A DNA stretch of 64,000 nt from Gari tellinella (Eukaryota; Mollusca; Bivalvia; Cardiida; Psammobiidae): NCBI GenBank assembly GCA_922989275.2, contig OV277863.1, positions 51,256,999 through 51,320,998 of the forward strand, given 5' to 3'. This document shows, one piece after another, positions 21,471 through 33,033 of the stretch; position 1 is the stretch's first letter; each line of letters starts with the position of its first letter. The translations under genes were made by a program, and so were the position numbers. The notes under the pieces were generated by a model. The model saw only the letters and a list, made by a program, of their open reading frames with translations, searched no databases and was not told the origin of the DNA.

Positions 21471-21662
21471 TTAACCCCTTTTGCTCGCAATGACGCTTAA
21501 CAGCGCGTTTGCAAACAGTTTGACACTTTTTGAAATTTCGTCAGTCATACTGCCTTATTTCTTAACTTTTAAACGATATTTAAGACAACAAAATTGAAGC
21601 TGACGACAATGAAACGGTGAAGGGGTAAAACTCTCACGAAAAGGTTACAGTGAACGGGTTAA
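21471..21662. mobile_element. Family C MITE, subtype C3, hairpin deleted
   Basis: TTAA at both edges, left TTAACCCCTTTTGCTCGCAATGACG-type end. The sequence goes from AAACAGTTTGACACTTTTTG straight to the C3 right block, so the core-1 hairpin is missing altogether. Confidence 0.7.
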
Positions 21663-21964
21663 ACACGTATCCTAAGCTGTGTTTGATAATCGTACATGAA
21701 CTTACAGATATAAGATTCTCATGTTTAAACTAAATTGACCTTATACATTTAAACAATAGTTTAAATGCACGAACATATATTTTAAATCCTACAGACAATT
21801 AGACAGTTTATTCGTATAGGTTTTTTTGCTGTCATTATAAGATTTTCAGCAGACAATATTAAGATTATATCATAATAAAATGACATAATTTTTGCCATAT
21901 ATAGCCTTCTGCATTTACAAACAGTGTTTCTAGGAAGAACTTTTCCTACCGAAACATGTATACC
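21663..21964. other. No gene seen
   Basis: AT-rich; nothing recognised. Confidence 0.35.
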
Positions 21965-22206
21965 ACGGGCCTATTTTACGAAACTTCGTACGACACATAT
22001 TGTCATAAGTCAGATTCTAAAATTATCTTATATATTTTTTCTCCATCTAATCCTGTCTTGTGATATCTCCTTGGAATTGTCTTGAAAATATAATTCCAAA
22101 GAGATGTCACAAGAAATGATTAGATGGAGAAATCAGAAACTAAATGTATTATGAAGCTATGACTTACGACTATTTTGTCGTACGACGTATCGTAATACAG
22201 ACCCCT
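21965..22206. mobile_element. Family F MITE, nearly complete
   Basis: CGGGCCTATTTTACGAAACT left end, CGTATCGTAATACAG-type right end, inner TCTCCATCTAATCCTGTCTT and its complement. Slightly degraded GGGCCC termini. Confidence 0.75.
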
Positions 22207-22390
22207 GACCATAATGCTCTTACAGGAGCCCACTGATCACGACCTGTGCCGTTTATGATTTTAAATGTTGTTAAATTCAAAAATAAAAGTTTAAAAATTG
22301 AGTAGATTTATCTTGAAACTTAAATGTATGCCGTACATGCATACCAGTGTGTTGAACTGTATTAATTACATGGTCTGGAAATGACTAACT

Positions 22391-22640
22391 TACAGTGGAG
22401 AATCTGTTATTCTTTCCCGTTTAAACGCAGACGTACGCAAACGCAAAGCACTAAAACGTAGAAATGAACAACTTTTGGACAACTCTGATATTTCATGTTT
22501 ATCTTGGTGGCAAACAGTTTGGAGCCTGATCAGACGCCGGGTTACCCGGCGTCTGATCTGGCTCCAAACTCTTTGCACTGCAAATAAACGTTTTAGCATA
22601 AACGCGTTTATTGGGAAAGAATAACACATTCTCCACTGTA
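22391..22640 (+). mobile_element. Family A MITE, complete
   Basis: TA-flanked with full TIRs and intact core-1 hairpin at about 22520-22570. Long minus frames (98 and 102 codons) run through it; equivalent frames recur in other A copies. Confidence 0.92.
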
Positions 22641-23299
22641 CATAGTAGCCGTTCATTACAAAACCAGCCTTGCTGTATTGCAACATTGTTCAGATCAAGC
22701 ATCGTTGCCATCCGAAGATCTGTGCCCAAGCGCTGCCAAATACCGCATATAATATAGTTACATAAATGCTTTAAATAACGGCATATGTGTGTCACAGTTA
22801 AGATCAAGACCAGCCGCTAAGTCTTTGACGCGGCGGCTGAATTGATCTACACTGTTTGCAATGCATTAAGTCTCTCATAGCATGGCTCATATATATTTAG
22901 TAAACTTTTAAAAGTATGTCATGTTTAGATATCACAAAACGTTGGTTTTCAAACGGCCGGCTGAAGAGCTATTATAAATTCAATAAAAAATATATACTTT
23001 CAGAAAAAGAGTATCATTAACATTTTGATTGCGTTTGACGCTTTGATCTCTATAACTTTTCGAATATCAAGGCATATGTAAGCATACTCACCGGTTGGTT
23101 GTCATTTATCAAGTCCATGACACTCCACTTTACATCTGAACTAATGATGATTAATGTTCATGATATATTATCTAAACATGTTCTTTTTCCTATGTCGATA
23201 GTGTTTGTGTTAAATAGAAACTTTCAGTGCAAACATTTTAGTTTACGTACGAAACAAAATTACGAGTGAAGAAAAATATTGGTATAATTATCAGAAACA
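22641..23299. other. No gene seen
   Basis: A short hairpin relic with altered arms (AGACCAGCCGCTAAG ... GACGCGGCGGCTGAATTGATC) lies at about 22805-22850. The rest is AT-rich. Confidence 0.4.
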
Positions 23300-23579
23300 C
23301 TACGGATAAATATGATCCAAACTGTTTGCAAAAATGATTTCAAGAACACAGGATAACGGTTAACATTGTCACGCTATGGATAGATTTGTGATAACCAGTG
23401 CAAACAGTTTGGATCTAGAAGGGACGCCGAGTAACTCGGCGTCCCTTCTAGATTCAAATTGTTTGACACCCGCTAATGATACTAGTTGAAAGTGAATGTA
23501 AATAATATTGATTCGTGTAGCAGACTACAAATGTTGTAGACGACCATTACATAGCGTGTTAAAGGTTAAATACAGACGT
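23300..23579. mobile_element. Family C MITE with covarying stem, beside a C remnant
   Basis: 23360-23579 is complete with TTAA at both edges. The hairpin arms read CTAGAAGGGACGCCGAG and CTCGGCGTCCCTTCTAG: several bases differ from the consensus arm, yet the pairing is perfect. To its left (23300-23363) a remnant, GATCCAAACTGTTTGCAAAA ... GATAACGGTTAA, ends at the same TTAA. Confidence 0.78.
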
Positions 23580-24322
23580 CATTCATCACGTTTAGTAGCT
23601 TCCCGGGGTACTAGCGATCATTCTGTGACAAGAGCACTCCTTGAGACATAGACTCCTCACTCAAATGTTGTTAAATATGAATTTGTCTTCCTGACAGGAG
23701 AGCATTGCCTGTACGCCCTATTGTCTGTCCCGAATTTGGTCATTGATCGTGATCGTATATATCGATTTTACAAAAATGCCTGCGCTGAATAATAAGAAAC
23801 CCTATATGTATAAAGGGTACTGGAGGCAAAGCTGTAATTTTGCAATAGATTATTAAACGACAGAAATTCTAAGAAAGAACTTGAACATTAATGTGGCATA
23901 TACATTATCAGTGTACATTTACCTATGCTTACCAAATCGACGAGCGTTCTCTGTTATATCCATTTTGCTGTGTTATATTACCGGTCAGGATAGAGACTGG
24001 TGCCTACATTATTGAATCTTCAGATGCACGAAATTGGGCAAAAAGCTTCATTGAACACGAAGTTTGTTTCAGTATGAAACAATTAGAGATGAAGATATTG
24101 GCAATATAATTTATTATGAGCGGCTAAACAGACTTTCGGATATTGCCAAATGATATTTACCGTTAAACGTCACTGTTGACAAGCCGCTAAATTCATTGTA
24201 AGAGCTTATATGTGTTGGCTATCTACAAAATATTCCTAGGACGACACATAAGAATGCTTTTGTAAAAAGGTTATGTCACGAGTCAGGTTTGCTGTTTTTG
24301 TTAACGTTCATTTCTACCATCT
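23580..24322. other. No gene seen
   Basis: Includes a 72-codon plus frame (23891-24109) with no recognised family and no splice or promoter context that I trust. Confidence 0.4.
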
Positions 24323-24718
24323 ACAGTGAAACCATTCTAAACCGGAACCTCTAAATACCGGAATTCTCTCTAAACCGGACAAAATCGTTGGTCCCGTTTC
24401 AAACCCTTTTTTACTTTAACCCATTACACCATAAATTCTCCTTTTTGCGATCTTGATTTATTCATACACTGAATATGTATCATCAGAAATAATTTCTATA
24501 TTCTAGCAAGTGATAGCTTAAAGCAGGTTGAAAGTAAAGCAGAATGCGCCTTAATGCGCATTCTGTTTTATTTTCAACCTGCTTTAAGTGATCAGCTAGC
24601 TTCCATACTAGGAACAAGCTATGGGTTAAAACCCCTCTAAACCGGAAACCGGAAACCCCTCTAAACCGGAAAGTTATTTTGTCCCCACTCATGTCCGGTT
24701 TAGAGGGGTTTCACTGTA
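24323..24718. mobile_element. Element J (pogo-like ends) containing a nested family D MITE
   Basis: Outer ends CAGTGAAACCATTCTAAACCGG and CCGGTTTAGAGGGGTTTCACTG, TA-flanked; the motif CTCTAAACCGGA is repeated inside. These ends look like pogo/Tigger termini. A complete D copy (24416-24629, TTAA both sides, GCGCCTTAATGCGC centre) is inserted in the middle. Confidence 0.8.
24416..24629. mobile_element. Family D MITE nested in element J
   Basis: Left TTAACCCATTACACC, right CTATGGGTTAA. Core 2: GCAGGTTGAAAGTAAAGCAG around TTAA. Similar end type to 56881-57110. Confidence 0.82.
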
Positions 24719-24832
24719 TTGGCTACAGTCATACCAGAATATCTCTACTAAAGTGGAATATCAATTTACATATTTTATACTTTTTTTTGAAGGCATTACT
24801 CCTTCATTTCTATTTATTTAACTGACCATATT

Positions 24833-25045
24833 TTAACCCTTATCCTGCGGTGATGTCGTCTGCTTCGAAATTGTCGTCTGCAAAGTTAGTTAAATTTATT
24901 TTTATACATTTTTTAAGTAAAGAAACCTAAAGATGAGTCTCAAACAGTTTGGATCCAGATCAGACACCGCGTTACGCGGTGTCTGATCTGGATCTAAACT
25001 GTTTGCAAAAAGCAATAAAGTCTCGACCAGCAGGCAAAGGGTTAA
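24833..25045. mobile_element. Family C MITE, subtype C2, complete
   Basis: Very similar to 34310-34522. Ends TTAACCCTTATCCTGCGG and CAGCAGGCAAAGGGTTAA. Core arms carry a paired change: AGACACCGCG / CGCGGTGTCT instead of AGACGCCGCG / CGCGGCGTCT. Confidence 0.88.
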
Positions 25046-25852
25046 TCCGCAGCATACTCGGTGAAAACTCAATATACTACATGTATTTCAATGTTAACGG
25101 AAAAGGGATGCCATTAAAAAGAATATGTCACATTTTGACATATAAATAGAGTTTTATATGAATACATCTACCTTTAATTGTCAATAAAACCAGGTAGTTG
25201 ACAACACTAATGAGATCTTTAATGAGAGTCATATATTGTCAACGAATTTATTACAAATGATAACGAATGTGAGCGTCTTCTATTTAATACAGACTTTTAT
25301 TTTAAAGGCGATGAAGTTTTGTAATCTGTTGGCTGAATATAAATTCAACCAAAGCGTGACTCTTTACAGTAACACTGTTAAGAACAATTATGCTCGAATA
25401 TGTTGTGAGTAGCTTCTAATCAGAACTTTCACTACATCCAAATTTTAGTGCATTTGATGTCATTATTTGAATTTGTTGAGTAAAACAGTATCGCCACCAG
25501 CGACAACACATTTGTTAACGTCCTCTGATTAAACATGTGCTGGTTAATAATATGATTTACGAGACAAGAAAGCGTGGGTCATTGGCGTACAATATAACTT
25601 TATTGTTTTTTATTAACGAGGTTTTTGACCAAGCCTTTGTCCATAAGGCGTGCTTAATTGGCGAAAACAATTCCGGGACCGACTAATATAGCACGATCTA
25701 TGGAGTTACATTACGTTATGAAATCTGATCAATCAGCAAAATCCGATATTCTTGAGAGGTCGCGCTCACCAATTGTAGTCTTTAATACGAAAGCCAGGGG
25801 TATTGGTAGTCCGATTACGATAACACAAATTATCCTTTGGATTTAATAAATA
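25046..25852. other. No gene seen
   Basis: About 0.8 kb of AT-rich sequence; a 62-codon frame at 25658-25846 is unrecognised. Confidence 0.4.
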
Positions 25853-26199
25853 TACTGCGCTCCCTCTCTAAAACGACACCCAATGGGAGACCTAAATTGC
25901 AGGCGTGTTCGGAGGAAGCCGTTGTAGGGAGGGGAAATTAAGACTTGACTTATATTTGAAAACAGATTGAATCCAGACCAGACGCCGCGTAACGCGGCAT
26001 CTGATCTGGATTCAAGCTGTTTGTCACTCATCATTATATTTATTCTGTAAAAATGCCTACTTATATGTAACTTGAGTTATTTGACGATATTACAGGAGAA
26101 GAAGCGTTAGACAAATTTACTGCTTAGGAAAATGCGGCAAAGGTCGTTGTAAGGAGAGAATCGTAGTTGGGAGGGTCATTGTAGGGAGAGAACACTGTA
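25853..26199 (-). mobile_element. Family B MITE, complete
   Basis: Left CTGCGCTCCCTCTCTAAAAC (CAGT mutated), right GTAGGGAGAGAACACTGTA. Core 1 near 25975-26020 with one mismatch. Confidence 0.82.
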
Positions 26200-26337
26200 T
26201 CGCCTGCTGTTGCTGCGTCAAGCATCTAAATCTAATAATTGTGGAAGAAACATATTTCTGTCCCGTATAAACAAAACAATTCAAAATAAACGAAACACAA
26301 TACAAGATTGGCACACACGCGTTTATTATGGAATATA

Positions 26338-26587
26338 TACAGTGGAGAATCTGTTATTCTTTCCCAATAAACGCGTTTACGCTAAAACTATTATTTGCAG
26401 TGTAAACAGTTTGGAGCCAGATCAGACGCCGGGTAACCCGGCGTCTGATCAGACTCCAAACTGTTTGCCACCAAGATAAACAAGAATTATCAGAATTGTC
26501 CAAAAGCTGTTCTTTTCTACGTTTTAGTGCTTTGCGTTTGCGTACGTTTGCGTTTAAACGGGAAAGAATAACAGATTCTCCACTGTA
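26338..26587 (-). mobile_element. Family A MITE, complete
   Basis: TA-flanked, full TIRs, intact core 1 at about 26415-26460. Confidence 0.92.
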
Positions 26588-26606
26588 GTGTCTTCCTTAT
26601 TGTACA

Positions 26607-26850
26607 TCAACCCTTTCACGGCCAACATGTTCGTGAGAAGCTTGCCCCTTCACCGTTTCATTGTCGTCTGCTTCAATGTTGTTGTTTGCAAGATCGTTTC
26701 AAAGTTAGGTTCAATGTATTATGACTTAAAACATATCGATACGAGTGTCAAACAGTTTGAATCCTGATCAGACGTTGCGTGACGCGGCGTCTGGTGAGAA
26801 TCCAAACTTGCAAACGCGCTTTTGAGCGGCATTGAGAGCGAAACGGTAAA
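26607..26850. mobile_element. Family C MITE, subtype C3, degraded ends
   Basis: Reverse-type C3: AACCCTTTCACGGCCAAC, CTTCAATGTTGTTGTTTGCAA, core GATCAGACGTTGCG / CGCGGCGTCTGGTGAG, right GCGAAACGGTAAAATCC. No TTAA remains at the edges. Confidence 0.6.
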
Positions 26851-26874
26851 ATCCTTTCACCACAGAAGTGTCCT

Positions 26875-27050
26875 AAAGTAAAGATGCTGTAAACAGTCTG
26901 GATCTAGATCAGACGCCGCATTAAACTGCTCGACACTGGTATCGATATCTATAAAGTCATACTACCTTAAAGCTAACTTTGACAAGATATTGCAGACAAC
27001 AATATTGAAACAGACGACAATAATGGAGGTAGCGCTCAAAACCTCATTAT
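26875..27050. repeat. Family C3 relic, right hairpin arm lost
   Basis: GATCTAGATCAGACGCCGCA is joined to TTAAACTGCTCGACAC, so the right arm is deleted from the centre. The usual GCAGACAACAATATTGAAAC block follows. Confidence 0.55.
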
Positions 27051-27198
27051 TAATTTGTGGTGATTGTGTCAATCTTATATACACTGACCATTCAATAAAG
27101 ATAAATGGCGGTCCCTGAACATGTATAACTGTTTAATTATGTACCAGAAATATTATAGAATTCCACTGGAAGCTTTTTTGCATCACGTTAGCGTTACA

Positions 27199-27451
27199 TT
27201 AACCCTTTCCCTTATAGAAGCGACTTTTAGCACATGCATTTCATTCATCCGCTGAAGAAAATAGTTCCAAATTATACCGTAATGAATATGTGTCATATTT
27301 AAAACTTTCCACATTCTAGCAGGTAATAGCTTAAAGCAGGCTGAAAGTAAAGCAGAATGCGCCTTAGGGCGCATTCTGCTTTACTTTCAACCTGCTTTAA
27401 GTAGTCACATATCTTCAATACTAGAAACAATGCTATCAGGTAAAGGGTTAA
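27199..27451. mobile_element. Family D MITE, complete
   Basis: TTAA at 27199-27202 and 27448-27451; left TTAACCCTTTCCCTTATAG. Core 2 with GCGCCTTAGGGCGC centre. This is the best-preserved long D copy. Confidence 0.87.
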
Positions 27452-28067
27452 GCTGATACACTGACGTAATGCTACAAATACATGAAAATCATGTTACTGG
27501 ACTCAAAGGAATACGTATTATATACTTTAGAGATTAACAATCTCTAACATTAAGTATTTGTACAAATGAACACATAGTAAATATCATAATGAAGGTTAAA
27601 AATGTTCCAATTTTTAAATTTATACAATATGTATAATTGAACTGATGGATGCTTATATCTTATCAGTTGGTAATCTATATACTTAAAGTCGTAAAGTTAT
27701 ATCAAGGACATATTCAATTCTAGTTTGCATGTCATCCATATGTCACGTCATTTTCGAGCACGTTACGCATAAAAGTAATATGCCAGTTTTTGAAACAGTC
27801 TTGATATTGAGTTTACGTCGGTCAATCCGACTTTCATCTTCATCACAATCACAGTCGATAACATATCCTAAAAGACATACAAATAGTATTAATCCCTAAG
27901 AAATTCCAGTGACGAGACATTTTTCAGACATAATCGTCCAGTGTCTAAATGATGAATGATTAATTGTTCTCTTCTAATGCGCCCTATGATATATTCATCA
28001 ATCATACTCTGGTAGTGTGTGTTCCTATTACATAACTTGCTCGCACAACACGAAGGCATATATAATC
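27452..28067. other. No gene seen
   Basis: AT-rich sequence with short frames only. Confidence 0.4.
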
Positions 28068-28428
28068 TATAGCGCTCCCTCTCTACAACGACATCCATTG
28101 GGAGACAAGGATTGTGTGCGCTGTTCGGAGGGAGTCGTTATAGGAATGGAAACTGGCTTATATTTACAAGCAGATTGAATCCAGATCACACGCCGCGTTA
28201 CGCAGCGTCTGATCTGGAGTCAAGCTGTTTGTCACTCATCATTAATTTACTTTCTGTCAAAATGCCCAATATGTCACTTTGAGAAAAAAAAGCAGACGAC
28301 AATTCTTAGCGTTCGATACTGCAGCAATAAAAGGGTACCCATATTGTCCCGTTTAGGGAACTGCAGCAAGGGTCGTTGTAAGGAAGGAGTCGTTGTTGGG
28401 AGGGCCGTTGTAGGGATGGAGCACTGTT
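28068..28428 (-). mobile_element. Family B MITE, complete
   Basis: Left TAGCGCTCCCTCTCTACAAC, right GTAGGGATGGAGCACTG. Core arms GATCACACGCCGCG / CGCAGCGTCTGATC with two mismatches. Confidence 0.85.
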
Positions 28429-28479
28429 TCAGCAGATTACTGACACAGTAGAATCTCACCATCACTACACTTACACGTA

Positions 28480-28715
28480 TACTGTAAAACCGGTTTTATT
28501 CGCGAGAATATAATTTACGTGTTAATTCTGTCTCTAGATTTGGAAATACAGTAGGTGACTTCTTAAAGCAGGTTGAAAGTAAAGCAGAATGTGCCTTAAG
28601 GCTTTCAGCCTGCTTTAAGCTACCACCTGCTAGAAATATTGCATGATGTCGCGAATTAATACAAAATCGCATTACGCGAAATATTCATGACGCGAAAAAT
28701 ACCTGTTTTACAGTA
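28480..28715. mobile_element. Element P carrying core 2
   Basis: TIRs ACTGTAAAACCGGTTTTATTCGCG-like and CGCGAAAAATACCTGTTTTACAGT, quite unlike D and E. The centre (about 28550-28635) is the D-type core CTTAAAGCAGGTTGAAAG with a shortened tip (TGTGCCTTAAGGCTTTC). Confidence 0.7.
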
Positions 28716-28795
28716 CCCAAATACGGTATCACCTTTACTGCCTATGGTACACAAACGTAAATTATGTGTAGACATTGATGAGAAATCAAAAATAT

Positions 28796-28880
28796 GTTAT
28801 CATTGAAAGCAGGTTGAAATAAAGTAGAATGAATTAAATGACGCATTCTGCTTTACATTCAGTCTGCTTTAATACAAAAC
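28796..28880. repeat. Solitary core-2 hairpin
   Basis: GAAAGCAGGTTGAAATAAAG, an AT-rich tip, then GCATTCTGCTTTACATTCAG. No D, E or P ends were found around it. Confidence 0.6.
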
Positions 28881-29047
28881 AATTTATATGATACATATTT
28901 ATGACGGTGTAAATCGGAACTGTGAAGGAGTATTTTAAAAGCGTCAAAATTCGTATCAATAGAGTAACTGGTTAAACACTTCAAACAGTGATGATATTAG
29001 TAAAGAAATCGATGGCCATCGATTGCGAGTTGGCTACCGGTCTGAAA

Positions 29048-29284
29048 TACAGTGGAGAAAACGTAATTCTTTCGTTCAAATGCAAACGCATTGCAATGAA
29101 ATATAGAAAATGACAAGTTTTTGACAATTCTGACTACCAGTTTTAATCTGAGTGGCAAACAGTTTGGAGCCTGATCAGACGCCGGGTTACCCGGAGTCTG
29201 ATCTGGCTCCAAACTGTTTGCAATGAAAATAGTAGTTTATGCGTAAACGGGGCTATTTGTAAAGAAAATATTTTCTCTACTGTA
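29048..29284 (+). mobile_element. Family A MITE, diverged subfamily
   Basis: Left CAGTGGAGAAAACGTAATTC, right TATTTTCTCTACTG. Internal GCAAACGCATTGCAATGAAA replaces the usual block. Core 1 has one mismatch (CCCGGAGTC). Confidence 0.85.
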
Positions 29285-29473
29285 CTCTGCACGCTGCACA
29301 CGGGGCACAAACTGCTAACATAAACAGCAAACAGTGGTAGCTGAACACGCTACGGTTCCCTTTTATGACAGCATAAGTGTAAATTCCATTAAATTATGTT
29401 TGTCTTATTACCATTCTGCTTGATTAATGTATCCAAGGATATTGCAATGAACTCTCTACATGTATAATAACGG

Positions 29474-29555
29474 TCATGTTTTGGAAACTGCGACAAGGGT
29501 GGTTGTAAGGAGGGAGTCGTAATTGGAAGGGTCGTTGTAGGGAGGGAACACTGTA
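29474..29555 (-). mobile_element. Family B MITE, right end only
   Basis: GGTTGTAAGGAGGGAGTCG followed by GTCGTTGTAGGGAGGGAACACTG. The rest is absent. Confidence 0.75.
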
Positions 29556-29859
29556 TTATTATGTTTTTCATTGGGATCAATGTACTTCATTTACTGTTTG
29601 CATAGGATACATGTAGTTGTATTATTCATAGTTACATTGTTTGAAAAGGACACGTTTACTCGTTGCTAGGGCTCAACATGTTTAGTACCTAGTTTATTTA
29701 TTTATTCCATAAACAAACCCGAAAGAATGTAATGCACTGGACCCTCCAGGCGAGTAACCTGGTCATTTATAAAACATTATACATTAAAAATTATACATGT
29801 CTGATGTAGTGTACATGTAGACCAGACCCGTGGTGCGTTCTGTACTAAAGTGTTACGTG
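29556..29859. other. No gene seen
   Basis: Unremarkable sequence with a short TTTATTTATTTATT run near 29692. Confidence 0.35.
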
Positions 29860-30041
29860 TACAATTATTATTTTCAAACAGTTTAGTACCTGATCAGCGT
29901 AAGGCGGTGTCTGATTAGGATCAAAACTGTTTGACGCTAATTACAATATTTCTTTTGTCCACTACCTAACATTAAATTTGAGAATCTAAAGCAGACGATA
30001 ATTGTTTAAAGCGGATGACGTCATGGCAGTAAAGAGGTTAA
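29860..30041. mobile_element. Family C MITE, subtype C1, left end lost
   Basis: Right end with CRE TGACGTCA at 30016-30023 and AAGAGGTTAA. The core-1 left arm is shortened (CTGATCAGCGTAAGGCGGTGTC). Confidence 0.6.
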
Positions 30042-30060
30042 TTCTACGTAGAAATATAGA

Positions 30061-30186
30061 GGATAATCAATTATTTTGTATTTATATGAAAAACATATAT
30101 CACACGAATGGGTTGCTTGTTTTTGAACCAGATAACAACCCATTTGAGTGATATATTTTTCATATCTAATCAAAAATTGATTATTC
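30061..30186. repeat. Hairpin element M
   Basis: Inverted arms of about 58 bp: GGATAATCAATTATTTTG, TATGAAAAACATATATCAC, GAATGGGTTG and their near-complement, around a short spacer. Single copy in the window. Confidence 0.7.
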
Positions 30187-30410
30187 TATTTATTATATAG
30201 ATTTTAATGATGTTTTTACAGAAACTAGTGATGCTATCAACTGTGACGATATGAAATTGATCTAACTTAGAAATCTCTATAAATCATTGATAGGTATATA
30301 ATAAAGTAAAATAATGGGCAAGAATAAGTGGGATATCAGTTTTAGTGCCAGGGATCAATGAGAAATGTTGAAACCACTTATGTATCGTGTCAGCCTAACA
30401 CGAGTTGTAC

Positions 30411-30639
30411 TACAGTTGAGAAAACGTTGTTTTTTCCCAATAAACGCGTTTACGTTAAAACTATTATTTTCATTGCAAACAGTTTGCAGCAAGATCAGAC
30501 GCCGGGTAACCCGGCGTCCTATCATGCTCCAAACTTTTTGTCACTCAGATTAAAACTTATAATCAGGATTGTCATTTCCTCCATTTTATTGCAATGCGTT
30601 TGCGTTTAAACGGGAAAAAATAACGTTTTCTCCACTGTA
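30411..30639 (-). mobile_element. Family A MITE, diverged subfamily
   Basis: CAGTTGAGAAAACGTTG left, AACGTTTTCTCCACTG right, and ATTTTATTGCAATGCGTTTG as in 17650-17913. Core-1 outer flanks are partly unpaired. Confidence 0.82.
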
Positions 30640-30861
30640 ACAGAGCAGTAGGTGTCACACGTTTTATTATATCTATAGATTCATGTAATTTCATCTGACG
30701 GAAAATGTGTTATGCAAATACTACATGAGTTTGAACATAAATATATGCTTTATTGCTTATGAACAAGGACAATTTTAGCATATTTGACAAATTAGGAGTA
30801 ACAACGAGGACACTGATTCTCTTAAAACCAAGTAAGCATATATATTAACGGCGTATATTCA

Positions 30862-31075
30862 ATACACCCTATCACTGCTTTATCCTGATAAAACAGTTAT
30901 TTGCAAACAGTTTGGATTCTGATCAGACACCGCGTGACGCCATGTCTGATCAGAACCCAAAAGTTTTGACACCGATTTTCAATATAGGAAGTCATAATAC
31001 CTAATATTCAAATTTGAGAATATAAGGGCAGACAACAACTGTTCAGAATTAATGACGTCATGGCAGTGAAGGATA
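30862..31075. mobile_element. Family C MITE, subtype C1, degraded ends
   Basis: Left CACCCTATCACTGC, right TGACGTCATGGCAGTGAAGG (CRE 31053-31060). Core GATCAGACACCGCG / GACGCCATGTCTGATC is partly mispaired. Confidence 0.6.
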
Positions 31076-31198
31076 TGAATACGATGAGTGATATAAAGGC
31101 ATGTCAACAGTTGGCACCTACTTGTATTGATAAAGACAACTTATTTAGTAGGCATGGTATTTTGTCAATATAATTAGAACTAAAGTTACAACTGTTTC

Positions 31199-31380
31199 AG
31201 GGCCCCGATTTATGAAACGTCGAACGACAAAAATGGTCGTAGATGTAAGTCAGATTCTAAAATAATCAATAATTATTTATTTCTCCATCTAATCCTATCT
31301 AAAAAGACGATTTCAAAGAGATGTCACAAGGCAGGGTAAAATGGAGACATCAGATATCATATGAATTTTAAAGTTTTGTC
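31199..31380. mobile_element. Family F MITE, right end lost
   Basis: Left GGGCCCCGATTTATGAAACG; centre reduced to AAAAAGACGATTTCAAAGAG; stops before the right terminus. Confidence 0.65.
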
Positions 31381-31492
31381 AAACATAATCTGTTTTAGAA
31401 AGAATAATTTAATGAATAAGCAAAAGCAAAACGAATGTGGTACAGTTTGTTTCATAACGTTTTGATAGCATTGGAAAACTAGAACGATCCTC

Positions 31493-31647
31493 ACTACAAT
31501 GTGTCCCTCCTTACAACAATGCTTGATTCTGTTACCATAATAAGACAAGTTTGATCAATATTCCTTCCTTATGACAACTCCCTCCGCGAAAACACAAAAC
31601 ACCAATTTTTCCCAGAGGGTGATATGTTGTGGATAGGGAGTACTGTA
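31493..31647 (+). mobile_element. Family B MITE with large internal deletion
   Basis: Left TGTGTCCCTCCTTACAAC, then TATGACAACTCCCTCCGCG, and right GGATAGGGAGTACTGTA. The whole hairpin is missing. Confidence 0.6.
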
Positions 31648-32553
31648 ATCCTTATTTGTTTTAATTTAAGTAGTCAGAAAATGGTTTCGCACGATCGTTT
31701 AGAACTTTAACGATCCTAAGTGTTATTTTATACAGAAGCAAAAAACGCTAATATGGATCTCAGTTATTGAACTGTTTCAAGTTTATGCTACGATACAATT
31801 CCTGAACCTGAATATTCAGTTAATTAGAAATGGCAAATGGACCTTAAGTAACAAAAGCCGGTACTTTCACTTGAAATAACAGATAATCTTGCCTCAAGAA
31901 ACCCGTCAGCCATATAGTTGTTGAACGACGACAAATAAAAAGAAAAGTATAATTACTAAACGCTGCTTCTTAATGCACCTAAACTATCATTTCGTGAAAG
32001 TTTTACCCTTAGCCTGCTCAATACAAGTGTCGTCTGTTTCAAATACATCGTATGCGAAAAGAAACCTTAGAATCATGTTAAGTTCACCTGGTATAAATAC
32101 TTTCCACAGATTGTCATTTGGTGACCCACTGTCAAAACAGCTGAACTAGTTTGGAACCATGCGAAAGTAAGTGTTGTCATGTCGGCCAAAGGAAAACACT
32201 TTAAATATCCTTTTCTTTACAGTCGATTGTCAAATTTCAAACTAGATCTAATTTGATAGGAATGATGTATAGGACTCTACCAAAATAAATAAAACAGTTT
32301 CATTTCTAAATAGTCATGACCACAAATGAGCGTAGGATATAATTAGGGTTATATAGTGGACACTTTAAACTTCTTCTCGTCTGACACACTACTGGTTGGA
32401 TTTTAAAATAGTTTACACGCATCATCTATAGGTGACCTGTACTCGATTTCTTCAATAATTTCTTGATAAAAAGGCATGTCCGCAATAGGTGGGACAAGAT
32501 TCCTGATATATTGCTGTTTAGCAAAAAAAATCAAAAGTCGTCTTGTTAGAAAC
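31648..32553. other. No gene seen; one C2 relic
   Basis: At about 31999-32080 a C2 left end relic (TTTACCCTTAGCCTGCTC, GTGTCGTCTGTTTC). The remaining AT-rich sequence holds nothing recognised. Confidence 0.4.
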
Positions 32554-32914
32554 TACAGTGTTCCCTCTCTACAACGACATCCAATGGGAGACACAGATTG
32601 TGTGTGTTGTTCGGAGGGAGTCGTTGTAGAGAGGGAAATTGACTTACATTTGCAAACAGTTTGAATCCAGATCAGACGCCGCGTAACGCGGCGTCTCATC
32701 TAGATTCAAGCTGTGTGTCACTCCTCATTAAGTTTTAACGGTCAAAATGTCCATTATGTAACTTTGAGAAAGTTAGCAGACGACACTTTTACGCAGACGA
32801 CATTGCATTCGTGAACAGGTTGGACATAATTGTCCTGTTTACGGAACAGCGACAATGGTCGTTGTAAGGAGGGAATCGTTGTTGAGAGGGTCGTTGTAGA
32901 GAGGGAGCGCTGTA
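32554..32914 (-). mobile_element. Family B MITE, complete
   Basis: TIRs CAGTGTTCCCTCTCTACAAC and GTTGTAGAGAGGGAGCGCTG. An additional internal GTCGTTGTAGAGAGGGAAA (about 32618-32640) copies the TIR. Core 1 is intact apart from GTCTCATCTAG. Confidence 0.9.
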
Positions 32915-33033
32915 CTGTTCAAAACTAGAAATGCTTTTACACAACTCATTCAATCCCCCTACCACAGTTGATAAAAAACAATTATAAAGAAAGACCGCAT
33001 ATTGATAATGCACGTTTTCCTTACACTGCTGTG

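Noticed and set aside
22390..22807. Recurrent 80-113-codon frames with similar translations in several family A copies (also 33021-33309, 59220-59506, 26210-26479)
   Set aside because: They are the same MITE read through its hairpin and TIRs, on both strands, beginning in variable flanks. Frame maintenance follows from repeat identity, not coding selection.
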